Shown in pieces: positions 1 through 5,538 of a stretch of DNA of 5,538 nucleotides. Made by a program: the position numbers and the translations under genes. The stretch comes from Desulfatitalea sp. GTDB lineage: Bacteria > Desulfobacterota > Desulfobacteria > Desulfobacterales > Desulfosarcinaceae. Numbering within the stretch: the stretch's first letter is position 1; each line of letters opens with the position of its first letter. The stretch spans positions 1-5,538 of the forward strand of contig JAGTVD010000562.1 in assembly GCA_018224505.1 (NCBI GenBank), given 5' to 3'. The notes beneath the pieces are model-generated. The model was not told the DNA's origin. It did not search any database and saw nothing but the letters and a program-made list of their open reading frames with translations.

Positions 1-1316
1 ACGAAGGTTTCCGCATCGGCATCGGGCCGTTTCCAATACCCCAGCATGACGTTGGGGCCGGCCAGCACCATTTCACCCTCCTCGTTCACCGGCTTGAAAC
101 TCATATCCTCCATGTCGATGACGGCGGCATCCAAGCCGGGAATGGGCACGCCGAAGGAACCTTTTTTGGGTCGTGTATAGGGATTGCTGTGACTCAGGGA
201 GGTGCACTCGGTCATGCCGAACCCTTCCAGAATCTGGGTGCCGGTACGCCGCTCCCAGCCTTCGCAGGTGGTGTCGTGCAACGTGTCGGCGCCGCAAACG
301 ATTACCTTGAGCCGCTTCCAGTTCACCCGGGAGGTCTTGTCGTATTCCTTGAGATACTCATAAAGGGTCGGCACCCCGTAGAAGGAAGAGGCCTGATAGC
401 GTTCCACCGCGGTCAGAATTTCGTCCAGATCCGGGGTGGTGAACAGCACCAGCGTCTGGCCCTGGGTCAGGCCGGTCAGCATGAGCACTGCCTGGCCGTA
501 AATGTGAAACAGGGGCAGGAAGGCGATGACGGTTTCCTTACCCTCCTCGAGGAAAGGCCACCATGCCTTGCCCAGATGTTGGGTGGCCACCATGTTGAAG
601 TGGGTGAGCATGGCGGCCTTGGGCAGCCCCGTGGTGCCGCCGGTGTAAGGCAGGGCGGCGATATCGGTCTTGGGATCGATGGTGATCTGGGGCGGATTGG
701 GCGGATTGTTTTTAATCAGATCCTTGAACACGTGCAGCCCCATCCGTTTAATCTCCTCGGGCGTGGGGGGCTTGAGTCCCTCATAGGCCTTGCTGATCAT
801 CTTCTTGGCAAACGCCCGCTTGAAAAATGACAGGTAGTCGCCCAGGTTGGAGATGATGACATTGTCCAACTGGACCCCCGTGCGTTCGATATTGGAATAA
901 AGCATGTCTTCGCAAACCACGGTGTGGGCGTCGCTATCAAGCAGCTGGTGCTTGACCTCCTTGCTGGTGTACACAGGACTGACCGGTGTGACCTTGGCGC
1001 CGGCTTTCAGCGCGCCGAAGTAGCTGATGACGAACTGGGGCGAATTGAGCAGGTAGATGGCCACCGTGTCGCCCTTTTTTACGCCCATCCCGGCCAGGGC
1101 CGTGGCAAAACGGTTCACCTGATCGACCAGATCGCTGTAGGTGATCTTTTTACCATAAAAAATAAGCGCGGCCTTCTTAGGATACTTCTGGGCGGTCTGA
1201 TCCAACAGCTCCGGCACGGAAACATTCGGAATCTCGCTTTCGGAAATGTTGGTGGGCACATCTTCGGGATAGTATTGCAACCAGGGTTTGCTGGTATATG
1301 GATCTTTCGGGCTCAT
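1..1316 (-). CDS. AMP-forming acyl-CoA ligase, FadD-like (partial, C-terminus beyond left edge)
   Basis: Activates a carboxylic acid to its CoA thioester through an acyl-adenylate (ANL superfamily, cytoplasmic). 438 codons are visible without a stop. Motifs in order: the ATP-binding loop YTGGTTGLPKAAMLTH (residues 224-239), FLPLFHIYG (266-274), EGFGMTE (364-370), GSFGVPIPG (386-394) and the stretch GPNVMLGYW (420-428). The reading stops before the YRTGD-type motif and the C-terminal lid with the catalytic lysine, so roughly 100 or more residues should lie off the left edge. The insert at about 155-215, ending in a PKTDIAALPYTGG run, is typical of FadD-like long-chain enzymes, but this clade also contains medium-chain and aryl-acid ligases, so the substrate is open. 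The ATG at 1316 follows a good ribosome binding site (AAGGA, 9 bases away). It lies 68 bases after livM with no promoter seen between, so it is probably the next gene of the liv operon. Confidence 0.93.
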   Translation of the reverse strand, partial: MSPKDPYTSKPWLQYYPEDVPTNISESEIPNVSVPELLDQTAQKYPKKAALIFYGKKITYSDLVDQVNRFATALAGMGVKKGDTVAIYLLNSPQFVISYFGALKAGAKVTPVSPVYTSKEVKHQLLDSDAHTVVCEDMLYSNIERTGVQLDNVIISNLGDYLSFFKRAFAKKMISKAYEGLKPPTPEEIKRMGLHVFKDLIKNNPPNPPQITIDPKTDIAALPYTGGTTGLPKAAMLTHFNMVATQHLGKAWWPFLEEGKETVIAFLPLFHIYGQAVLMLTGLTQGQTLVLFTTPDLDEILTAVERYQASSFYGVPTLYEYLKEYDKTSRVNWKRLKVIVCGADTLHDTTCEGWERRTGTQILEGFGMTECTSLSHSNPYTRPKKGSFGVPIPGLDAAVIDMEDMSFKPVNEEGEMVLAGPNVMLGYWKRPDADAETF

Positions 1317-1323
1317 CGTCTCG

Positions 1324-1332
1324 TTTCCTTCC
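1324..1332 (-). promoter_or_regulatory. Ribosome binding site of the acyl-CoA ligase
   Basis: On the minus strand the sequence GGAAGGAAA ends 7 bases before the ATG at 1316; the AAGGA core has a 9-base spacing. This purine block fixes the start codon. It lies in the 68-base livM-ligase gap, where no clear promoter or strong hairpin was found. Confidence 0.75.
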
Positions 1333-1384
1333 AGGTAGATGGTCTCAAGCTGTCAGTCGATCATTGCAGCGAGCGTTCCAACAA

Positions 1385-2425
1385 CTATCGCATTTCGGCC
1401 GCACAGACACGACACACCCTGCGAGCGGCAAAATTTCGGATTTTACAGCGCGGGCACTCCTCCTCGACCTTGTTGCGAATCCACGGCAGCAGTCCTCCGG
1501 GCATATAGAGCAGAATCAGAATCACCACAAAGGCGAACAGCAGTGTTCTGAATTCGGGCCATAACCGGAAGAACTCCAGCAGCGGCACCAGGATAAAAAC
1601 CGCCCCCACCGGTCCCCAGATGGTGGCAATGCCGCCGAAGACGCTGAAGATGACCACTTGAAAAGACATGTGCACTTCGAGCGTGGACGGTCCGGCAATG
1701 CGCATGAAATGGGCATAAAGGCCGCCGGCGATGCCGGCGAAAAACCCGCTGAGACAGAAAGCCATCAGCTTGTACAGGATGGTATTGATGCCCGCGGCTT
1801 TCACCGCCAATTCATCCTCGCGAATGGCATGGAAGATGATCCCTATCTTGGAATCGGTGACCTTCCACATGATGGTACAGCTGACGAGCATGATGCAGAC
1901 AATGATGTAGTAGGTTACCGTGCGCGACGTGGAGAGCCGGGTCAAACCGGATATCCCCAGCTCGCCGCCGGTCAACCCCGGGAAAGCGAAGACGATACCC
2001 AGCAAGATAATGGGAAAAGCCAGGGTGGTCAGGGCCAGGTAGGTGCCGCGCAACCGCAGGCAGGGAATACCCACCACCAAGCCGGCGGCCACGGCGACCA
2101 AGGCCCCCAGCGGAATGGTGACCCAATGGGGCAGGCCGGCCTGCATATTCAGAATGGCACTACTATAGGCACCAACCCCGAAAAAGAGCGCATGGCCGAA
2201 ATTGATCTGACCGGTAAAACCGGAAAGCAAATCCCAGCTGGCGGCGAAGATCGCGAAAATGCTGGCCAGCACAAGGATACGAATAAAGTAGGGATCGTCG
2301 ACCACCAGGGGCATCAGCAGCATCGACAGGAAAAAGAGCAATACCACGATACGGCTGGGCAGCACGAGCACTTCGTTTTTGAGTACAGCAAACACTTTCC
2401 GCAGGTAGTAGCGCAACAAATTCAT
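1385..2425 (-). CDS. livM: LivM-type ABC transporter permease with C-terminal four-cysteine tail
   Basis: One of the two membrane subunits of a LIV/HAAT-family importer; it pairs with LivH in the inner membrane and is driven by LivG and LivF, which are not in the window. 346 residues. The family signature GFTGQINFGHALFFGVGAY lies at 69-87, the cytoplasmic ATPase-contact loop AIREDELAVKAAGIN at 200-214, and the second core motif SGFFAGIAGGLYA at 226-238. About nine or ten hydrophobic segments run from 26 to 309, with a conserved-looking end YMPGGLLPW at 307-315. Unusual is the polar tail from 316 to 346: Cys324, Cys327, Cys338 and Cys341 form CPRC-x10-CRVC, like a small zinc ribbon. The ATG at 2425 is chosen because it starts 2 bases after the livH stop (translational coupling) with purine-rich GAGAGA before it. 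A longer reading to 2659 would overlap livH in another frame and its extra residues look unlike any permease. Confidence 0.95.
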   Translation of the reverse strand: MNLLRYYLRKVFAVLKNEVLVLPSRIVVLLFFLSMLLMPLVVDDPYFIRILVLASIFAIFAASWDLLSGFTGQINFGHALFFGVGAYSSAILNMQAGLPHWVTIPLGALVAVAAGLVVGIPCLRLRGTYLALTTLAFPIILLGIVFAFPGLTGGELGISGLTRLSTSRTVTYYIIVCIMLVSCTIMWKVTDSKIGIIFHAIREDELAVKAAGINTILYKLMAFCLSGFFAGIAGGLYAHFMRIAGPSTLEVHMSFQVVIFSVFGGIATIWGPVGAVFILVPLLEFFRLWPEFRTLLFAFVVILILLYMPGGLLPWIRNKVEEECPRCKIRNFAARRVCRVCAAEMR

Positions 2426-2427
2426 AG

Positions 2428-3297
2428 TTATCTCTCTTCTTCGAATTGAACGCCAAAAAGGCCGGCCGGCCGGACCAACAACACAAACACCATAATGGAG
2501 AGGGCCACCGCGCCCTTGAGGTAGGCGCCGGCGGGGATCAGGAACACCACCAGTGCTTCGGCGGTCCCAAGGATGAAGGCGGCGTAGAGGCTGCCCTTGA
2601 TGCTGCCCAACCCACCCAACACCACGACCGCCAGCATCATGGCCAGGGGATGGTTCCACATATGGGGCTCCACGATGGTCAGCGGCGCCAAGACGGCCCC
2701 GGTCACCCCCGCCAATCCCACCGAGATGCCCATGGCCAGCATGGCCACCTGGCTTTCATTCATGCCCACCAGGTTGGCCACTTCCCGGTCCTGGGCGGTG
2801 GCGCGAATGGCCAGCCCGAGTTTGGTATGCAGCAGAAACAGCCACATGAGCCCCAGCACCACCAGCACCGACACAAAGGTCAGCAGTTGCTGGTAGAACA
2901 CCTTGACACCCATGATAGTGGCAAAGCCCGGAATCAGAGCCGGCACGCTGCGGTAGTCGCCCGTGAACAAAATCATCATCACTTCCTGCAGGGCGATGGC
3001 CAGGGCGATAGTGGCGATCAAGACTGCCGCTTCATGCTCGCGGATGGGCGCGATCAGCAGTTTGAAGGTAATCAGGCCCAACAATGTGACCAGCGCCACC
3101 GCGGCGATAATGGCGAAAAAGGGATTGAAGCCCAGTTGCGTAGTCGTATAAAAAATACAATAGGCTGCGACCATGTAAAACGCCGTGTGGGCGATATTGA
3201 CGATGCGGGCGACGCCGAAAATCAAGGAGAAGCCGATGGCCAGCATGGCGTAGGTGCTGCCTTTGATCAAGCTGGTGATCACGATATCAAATACCAT
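2428..3297 (-). CDS. livH: LivH-type ABC transporter permease
   Basis: Partner membrane subunit to LivM in a LIV/HAAT-family importer. 289 residues, near the usual family length of about 290-310. The N-terminal signature is present: GSTYAMLAIGFSLIFGVARI at 13-32 followed by VNIAHTAFYMVAAY at 33-46. The usual glycine after NxAH is a threonine here. The ATPase-contact loop GLAIRATAQDREVANLVGMN is at 161-180, and the late motif GGLGSIKG at 228-235, followed by the final membrane helices and a VRPAGLFG end. The ATG at 3297 is preceded by GAGGTG (3300-3305), a rather close ribosome binding site. The gene ends 2 bases before livM, so the two permeases are probably made in equal amounts. It follows livK after a 96-base gap that holds a strong stem-loop. 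Whether the transported ligand is an amino acid or another acid cannot be told from the permease. Confidence 0.96.
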   Translation of the reverse strand: MVFDIVITSLIKGSTYAMLAIGFSLIFGVARIVNIAHTAFYMVAAYCIFYTTTQLGFNPFFAIIAAVALVTLLGLITFKLLIAPIREHEAAVLIATIALAIALQEVMMILFTGDYRSVPALIPGFATIMGVKVFYQQLLTFVSVLVVLGLMWLFLLHTKLGLAIRATAQDREVANLVGMNESQVAMLAMGISVGLAGVTGAVLAPLTIVEPHMWNHPLAMMLAVVVLGGLGSIKGSLYAAFILGTAEALVVFLIPAGAYLKGAVALSIMVFVLLVRPAGLFGVQFEEER

Positions 3298-3313
3298 AAC
3301 ACCTCATTGCGCA

Positions 3314-3363
3314 AACCGTCGCAGCCGCTTCGCGGCGTAACCCGCTGAAGCGGCTGCGCGGTT
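3314..3363 (-). promoter_or_regulatory. Strong intercistronic stem-loop between livK and livH
   Basis: A perfect 11-base inverted repeat, GCAGCCGCTTC (3321-3331) against GAAGCGGCTGC (3347-3357), is extended inward by GCGG/CCGC (3332-3335 with 3342-3345) and outward, past small bulges, by AACCG/CGGTT (3314-3318 with 3359-3363). That gives about 20 mostly GC pairs around a 6-base loop. On the transcribed strand no run of T follows, so it is not a standard Rho-independent terminator. By analogy with hairpins behind other binding-protein genes, it probably protects the livK message end or weakens read-through, so that more binding protein than permease is made. The structure is seen in the sequence; the role is inferred. 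Confidence 0.8.
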
Positions 3364-3393
3364 CCGTTCTATGTGTGTGGTTGGTGGCGGAGA

Positions 3394-4710
3394 CTATTTC
3401 TTATAGGCTTCGGCGACCCAGGGGGGGATGATGTAATCCACCATGCCCGTGTACGAGATTTCGGGCGCTTCGGCGGAGGCTTTAAACTTATTGGGCCATA
3501 CACCGGCCATTTTGCCATCTTGCCACTGAACACCCAATCCGAGCAGGTAGCCCGGACCCCAGGTCAGTTCATGCAGATAACGGCCCTGATCGTCTTTCAT
3601 GTATTGGACCACGCCGGTCGGCGTTTTGACCACCTGGTCCCGAATCACTTCCACCAGTTTGTCCGCATTCAGGGTGCCGGCTTTCTCGATAGCGGTCACC
3701 AGGCTGTGCTTGATGGCCGCATAGGTATCCGCGGTGTAGGTCGGGGTCTCGCCGAACCGCTCCACGTAGGCATTGACAAATGGCGCGGTCAATTCATTCT
3801 GCTCCACTTCACGGGAATAGGTGTTCATCGTAAAAATGTAATTGCCCTGGCCCTGGGTGGCCTCCCAAAAGCTATCTTTCTGGGCCTCCACATTGATCCC
3901 CACCTGGACGGCCGGGATTTTCAACTCGCCTGCCTGACGGGCGAAGGGGATGCCCACCGATGAAGAGAAAATGGTGAAAATGACCTGCGCGCCGGACCGT
4001 TGAATGGCCGACAGCTCGGCGGTCACATCGGTGGCCACCGGTGACGGACGCCAGACCCCCGCCACTTCCATACCGAATTTGGGGATGACGCCCTCCGCGG
4101 CGGTCACCATGGGATCGGCCCACATGGCCTTCTCTGCCACAATGGCCACCTTCATATTGGGAATGTTGAGTTGCGATTTCAGAATACCCGCCACGAATTG
4201 CAGATGCAGGAAACTGCTGCGCACCAGATAGTTGGAGTTGAAGGGCGCCGCCCTGAAAAAGTATTTATACGTATCGTAGTCCTGGGCCACCCGCAGACAC
4301 AGCTCCGGATGGGCCGCGCCGGCGCCAAAAAAGATCTTCTTGTACTCCATGGCGATGTCCTGCATGGCCATCACCGCCTCGGTACGGAAACCGCCCACCA
4401 CGAAATCCACCTTATGGCGCGTCATCAGCAGTTCCATGGCATTGGTGGCATCGGTCACGTTGAGAAACTCGTTGGAGTCGGCCTGCACGAGCTCGATTTT
4501 CATCTTTTTGCCACCCACATTAACGCCGCCGGCGGCATTGATCTCTTCCATGGCCATCACCGCACCATTCCAGTGCCCTTTGCCTTGCACGAATTGCATC
4601 GGCCCGATGACACCGATCTTGATCGTATCCTTTGCCCAGGCAGGAACGCTGACCGTCAAAGCCAAAGCACAAACAAGCAAAATAACCCAATAAGACCTAA
4701 TCTTTTTCAT
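3394..4710 (-). CDS. livK: Periplasmic substrate-binding protein of a LIV/HAAT-family ABC transporter
   Basis: Captures the ligand in the periplasm and delivers it to LivHM. 438 residues, longer than classical leucine-binding proteins (about 370). The Sec signal peptide is clear: MKK start, hydrophobic core 8-22 and cleavage site AWA (24-26); there is no lipobox cysteine, so the mature protein should be soluble. The type 1 periplasmic-binding fold begins IKIGVIGP (30-37), then GAVMAMEEINAAGGV (49-63), the lobe-1 motif VDFVVGGFRTEAVMAM (101-116) and later YTADTYAAIK in the second lobe. In LIV-binding proteins the loop after VVG normally carries small hydroxyl residues that hold the amino acid alpha-carboxylate and amine; here it reads GFRTEA, which hints at a different ligand. 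The mature protein has a lone cysteine, Cys138. The ATG at 4710 has an ideal AAGGAG (4716-4721) five bases upstream. It is the first gene of the operon. The gene symbol denotes the family, not a proven leucine specificity. Confidence 0.94.
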   Translation of the reverse strand: MKKIRSYWVILLVCALALTVSVPAWAKDTIKIGVIGPMQFVQGKGHWNGAVMAMEEINAAGGVNVGGKKMKIELVQADSNEFLNVTDATNAMELLMTRHKVDFVVGGFRTEAVMAMQDIAMEYKKIFFGAGAAHPELCLRVAQDYDTYKYFFRAAPFNSNYLVRSSFLHLQFVAGILKSQLNIPNMKVAIVAEKAMWADPMVTAAEGVIPKFGMEVAGVWRPSPVATDVTAELSAIQRSGAQVIFTIFSSSVGIPFARQAGELKIPAVQVGINVEAQKDSFWEATQGQGNYIFTMNTYSREVEQNELTAPFVNAYVERFGETPTYTADTYAAIKHSLVTAIEKAGTLNADKLVEVIRDQVVKTPTGVVQYMKDDQGRYLHELTWGPGYLLGLGVQWQDGKMAGVWPNKFKASAEAPEISYTGMVDYIIPPWVAEAYKK

Positions 4711-4715
4711 AACTG

Positions 4716-4721
4716 CTCCTT
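4716..4721 (-). promoter_or_regulatory. Consensus ribosome binding site of livK
   Basis: AAGGAG on the minus strand with a 5-base spacing to the ATG at 4710. It is the strongest ribosome binding site in the window, in keeping with the high output expected of a periplasmic binding protein, and it settles the start codon. Confidence 0.85.
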
Positions 4722-5064
4722 TCCCTGATGGTTAACACGTCGCGCAATCCGCCCGGCGGACAACGATACCGTCGGCAATCATTGCAATTCATCTCCGTTG
4801 GCAATGCCAGCGAATCTGTTGATGTCAAAAGGCAAAAGGGGGATTGAAAACAGGGTGTCGACCCGGGTTCGGCGCCTCCGGCAGGGCATCCCGGTGGCAG
4901 CGGCCGCACGCATCGTTTGGTTCAAGTGTCTGCAGTATCTCAAGTACGCCAGCGATCGGGGCAACGATACGGCTCCTTTGGAGTGGTACGTCAAACGCAT
5001 TGATATATCTTGCGCGTTGCACAATATTTTTTTGGGACAATAAAAAATGGACTGAATTCAGTAG
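4722..5064 (-). other. Long non-coding leader upstream of livK
   Basis: About 340 bases with no convincing gene on either strand; short open frames here give proteins without recognisable motifs. If transcription starts at the predicted point near 5065, all of this is the 5' leader of livK. Seen within it: several short GC palindromes (ACCCGGGT 4861-4868, GCGGCCGC 4900-4907), a pyrimidine-rich stretch on the transcribed strand (about 4825-4848), the palindrome TGGCAATGCCA (4799-4809) and GCAATCATTGC (4775-4785). No known riboswitch fold and no clear attenuator (hairpin plus T-run) was recognised. A second, internal promoter close to livK is possible: TTGACA occurs at 4828-4823, but a fitting -10 box is lacking. 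Confidence 0.5.
5051..5062. repeat. 12-base perfect palindrome ACTGAATTCAGT, candidate operator
   Basis: ACTGAATTCAGT reads the same on both strands. It lies roughly 3 to 14 bases after the predicted liv transcription start, a classic place for a repressor site. A palindrome of this size would be expected about once by chance in a window this long, so the position rather than the symmetry carries the argument. No regulator family is assigned to it. Confidence 0.4.
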
Positions 5065-5069
5065 ATATT

Positions 5070-5098
5070 GTTTTGTACGTCACAAAACGTCCTTTTGT
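5070..5098. repeat. Alternating TTTTGT/ACAAAA half-sites on an 11-base pitch
   Basis: Three half-sites alternate in orientation with 5-base spacers: TTTTGT (5071-5076), ACAAAA (5082-5087), TTTTGT (5093-5098). The first pair extends to a perfect 7-base inverted repeat, GTTTTGT-N5-ACAAAAC (5070-5088). The pitch of 11 bases puts the half-sites on about the same face of the helix. The outer two coincide with the -10 and -35 regions of the predicted liv promoter, so a protein bound here would control it. Part of the similarity could come simply from the promoter boxes. Confidence 0.45.
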
Positions 5099-5101
5099 CA
5101 A
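5072..5101 (-). promoter_or_regulatory. Candidate sigma-70-type promoter of the liv operon
   Basis: On the minus strand a perfect -35 box TTGACA (5101-5096) is followed after 18 bases by TACAAA (5077-5072), which matches four of six -10 positions. The predicted start is near 5065, leaving a leader of about 355 bases before livK. It is the best minus-strand match found upstream of livK, though the weak -10 box suggests help from an activator or a different true start. Confidence 0.45.
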
Positions 5102-5176
5102 CCGCAATCGCAGGGGTCAAACCTCGCGGATGCTGATTGCTGTTCACTTTCCAAGCACCACTCATCATCAGAAAGG

Positions 5177-5205
5177 TTGACGCGATGCCCCTGCTCCCCG
5201 ATAAT
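5177..5205 (+). promoter_or_regulatory. Candidate sigma-70 promoter of the PAS-domain gene
   Basis: TTGACG (5177-5182, five of six -35 positions) and GATAAT (5200-5205, five of six -10 positions) are separated by the ideal 17 bases. Transcription would start near 5212 and give a leader of about 140 bases before the ATG at 5351. The -10 box covers the in-frame ATG at 5204 and so argues against that start. The -35 boxes of this and the liv promoter are 75 bases apart, back to back. Confidence 0.6.
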
Positions 5206-5311
5206 GGTTAGTATTCAACGCTCGACCGGACATTACCTGGCAGTGAACAACGGCTCGACTGCTCAACGGCCAACCGCTATCCCTTATGTTCGCGCCCGGG
5301 AGGCCGATGAG

Positions 5312-5327
5312 GAAACCATAGGGTTTC
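5312..5327 (+). repeat. Small perfect inverted repeat in the PAS gene leader
   Basis: GAAACC (5312-5317) and GGTTTC (5322-5327) pair perfectly around a 4-base loop, ending 23 bases before the start codon. It could be a weak mRNA hairpin near the ribosome landing site or a protein-binding site; it could also be chance. Confidence 0.3.
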
Positions 5328-5350
5328 ACCGCAACCACCGGGGACCATCC

Positions 5351-5538
5351 ATGCCTAAACCGACAGATAAAACCCTTCCCGACAAGATCGAAAAGGGTTA
5401 TCGCGCGGTCAAAGAGTCTCTGCGGCAAAGCGAGGAGCGCTACCGCAGCATATTGGAAAAAATCCAGGATGCGTATTACGAGGTGGATCTGAAAGGCCGG
5501 CTCACCTATTTCAACGACGCCATCTGCAACCTTCACGG
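5351..5538 (+). CDS. PAS-domain signalling protein (N-terminal fragment, continues past right edge)
   Basis: Only the first 62 residues are in the window. Residues 11-36 are charged and helical, a likely coiled-coil leader, and run into a PAS domain: SEERYRSILEKIQDAYYEVD (27-46) followed by LKGRLTYFNDAIC (47-59), a textbook PAS start. There is no signal peptide or membrane segment in this part, which suggests a cytoplasmic sensor. Proteins that begin this way are usually sensor histidine kinases, hybrid kinases or PAS-containing sigma-54 activators; the output domain is off the edge, so the type is unknown. The ATG at 5351 has only a weak ribosome binding site (GGGGA, 6 bases upstream). The frame stays open upstream, so a GTG at 5243 is a possible longer start, but those residues look non-conserved. 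It is transcribed divergently from the liv operon and may regulate it. Confidence 0.85.
   Translation, partial: MPKPTDKTLPDKIEKGYRAVKESLRQSEERYRSILEKIQDAYYEVDLKGRLTYFNDAICNLH

Noticed and set aside
2426..2659. Longer LivM start giving 78 extra N-terminal residues
   Set aside because: The extension overlaps the 3' end of livH in another frame, is rich in Gly, Arg and Pro, and resembles no permease; the ATG at 2425 is coupled to the livH stop.
3314..3363. Rho-independent terminator after livK
   Set aside because: The hairpin is strong, but no T-run follows on the transcribed strand, and livH clearly belongs to the same transport system.
4799..4828. Second livK promoter with TTGACA at 4828-4823 and an operator TGGCAATGCCA at its -10 position
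   Set aside because: The -35 box is perfect, but the sequence at the -10 distance (ATTGCC) is a poor match; kept only as a note in the leader entry.
4761..4970. Direct repeat CAACGATAC at 4761-4769 and 4962-4970
   Set aside because: A 9-base repeat in 640 bases is close to the chance expectation and has no extended similarity.
4993..5005. IHF-like site TATCAATGCGTTT on the minus strand
   Set aside because: One mismatch to a degenerate consensus is common by chance, and nothing else supports it; no sigma-54 -24/-12 promoter was found nearby.
4798..5043. 81-residue open frame on the plus strand (and overlapping minus-strand frames at 4779-5040)
   Set aside because: No ribosome binding site of note, no family motif and no distinctive composition; such frames are expected in GC-rich non-coding DNA.
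5185..5211. Eight-codon leader peptide ATG 5185 to TAG 5211
   Set aside because: It lies within the predicted promoter spacer and upstream of the predicted start point, so it would not be transcribed; no attenuator structure accompanies it.
5141..5249. Inverted repeat TGTTCACT (5141-5148) and AGTGAACA (5242-5249)
   Set aside because: Eight bases with a 93-base spacer is within chance and does not match another signal.
5204..5350. Start of the PAS protein at the in-frame ATG 5204
   Set aside because: That ATG lies inside the predicted -10 box, has no ribosome binding site, and would add 49 residues of unconserved appearance.
5168..5536. 122-residue minus-strand open frame under the PAS gene
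   Set aside because: It is antisense to a convincing PAS domain and covers the plus-strand promoter; the translation has no recognisable domain.

Overview
The window carries the start of a transport-and-activation operon read on the minus strand (right to left) and, diverging from it on the plus strand, the first part of a PAS-domain signalling gene. The minus-strand genes, in transcription order, are a periplasmic substrate-binding protein (livK-type, 4710-3394), two inner-membrane permeases of the branched-chain amino acid (LIV/HAAT) ABC family (livH-type 3297-2428; livM-type 2425-1385) and an AMP-forming acyl-CoA ligase of the FadD-like type (1316 to beyond the left edge). The two ATPase genes (livG, livF) needed for a working importer are not in the window; the likeliest place for them is beyond the ligase, off the left edge.

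The organism is a Gram-negative bacterium: there is a Sec-exported binding protein, and the base composition is moderately high in GC. The style of the PAS protein (residues 27-48) and the LivHMK plus acyl-CoA ligase set resemble what is common in Desulfobacterota (former Deltaproteobacteria). That is an impression from family knowledge, not a proof.

Region by region: 1-1316 ligase without its C-terminal domain; 1317-1384 short gap with a good ribosome binding site; 1385-2425 LivM, which ends in an unexpected four-cysteine zinc-ribbon-like tail; 2428-3297 LivH, two bases from LivM; 3298-3393 a gap dominated by a strong stem-loop; 3394-4710 the binding protein with a clear signal peptide; 4711-5350 a 640-base divergent intergenic region with no convincing gene. 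This last region holds a candidate promoter for the liv operon (5101-5072, minus), a candidate promoter for the PAS gene (5177-5205, plus), alternating TTTTGT/ACAAAA half-sites on an 11-base pitch over the liv promoter, and a 12-base perfect palindrome just after the predicted liv start point. The liv mRNA would have a leader of about 355 bases. From 5351 the PAS gene runs off the right edge.

The simplest joint reading is that LivK captures a carboxylate or amino acid in the periplasm, LivHM with the missing ATPases import it, and the ligase activates the imported acid, or a product of it, to a CoA thioester. The PAS protein next door could sense the substrate or a related signal and control the operon. 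The substrate cannot be named from the sequence. No mobile element, CRISPR array, tRNA or rRNA gene was seen. The genes are of familiar families; the less ordinary points are the cysteine tail on LivM, the ligase in a liv operon, the livK-livH stem-loop and the structured divergent control region.
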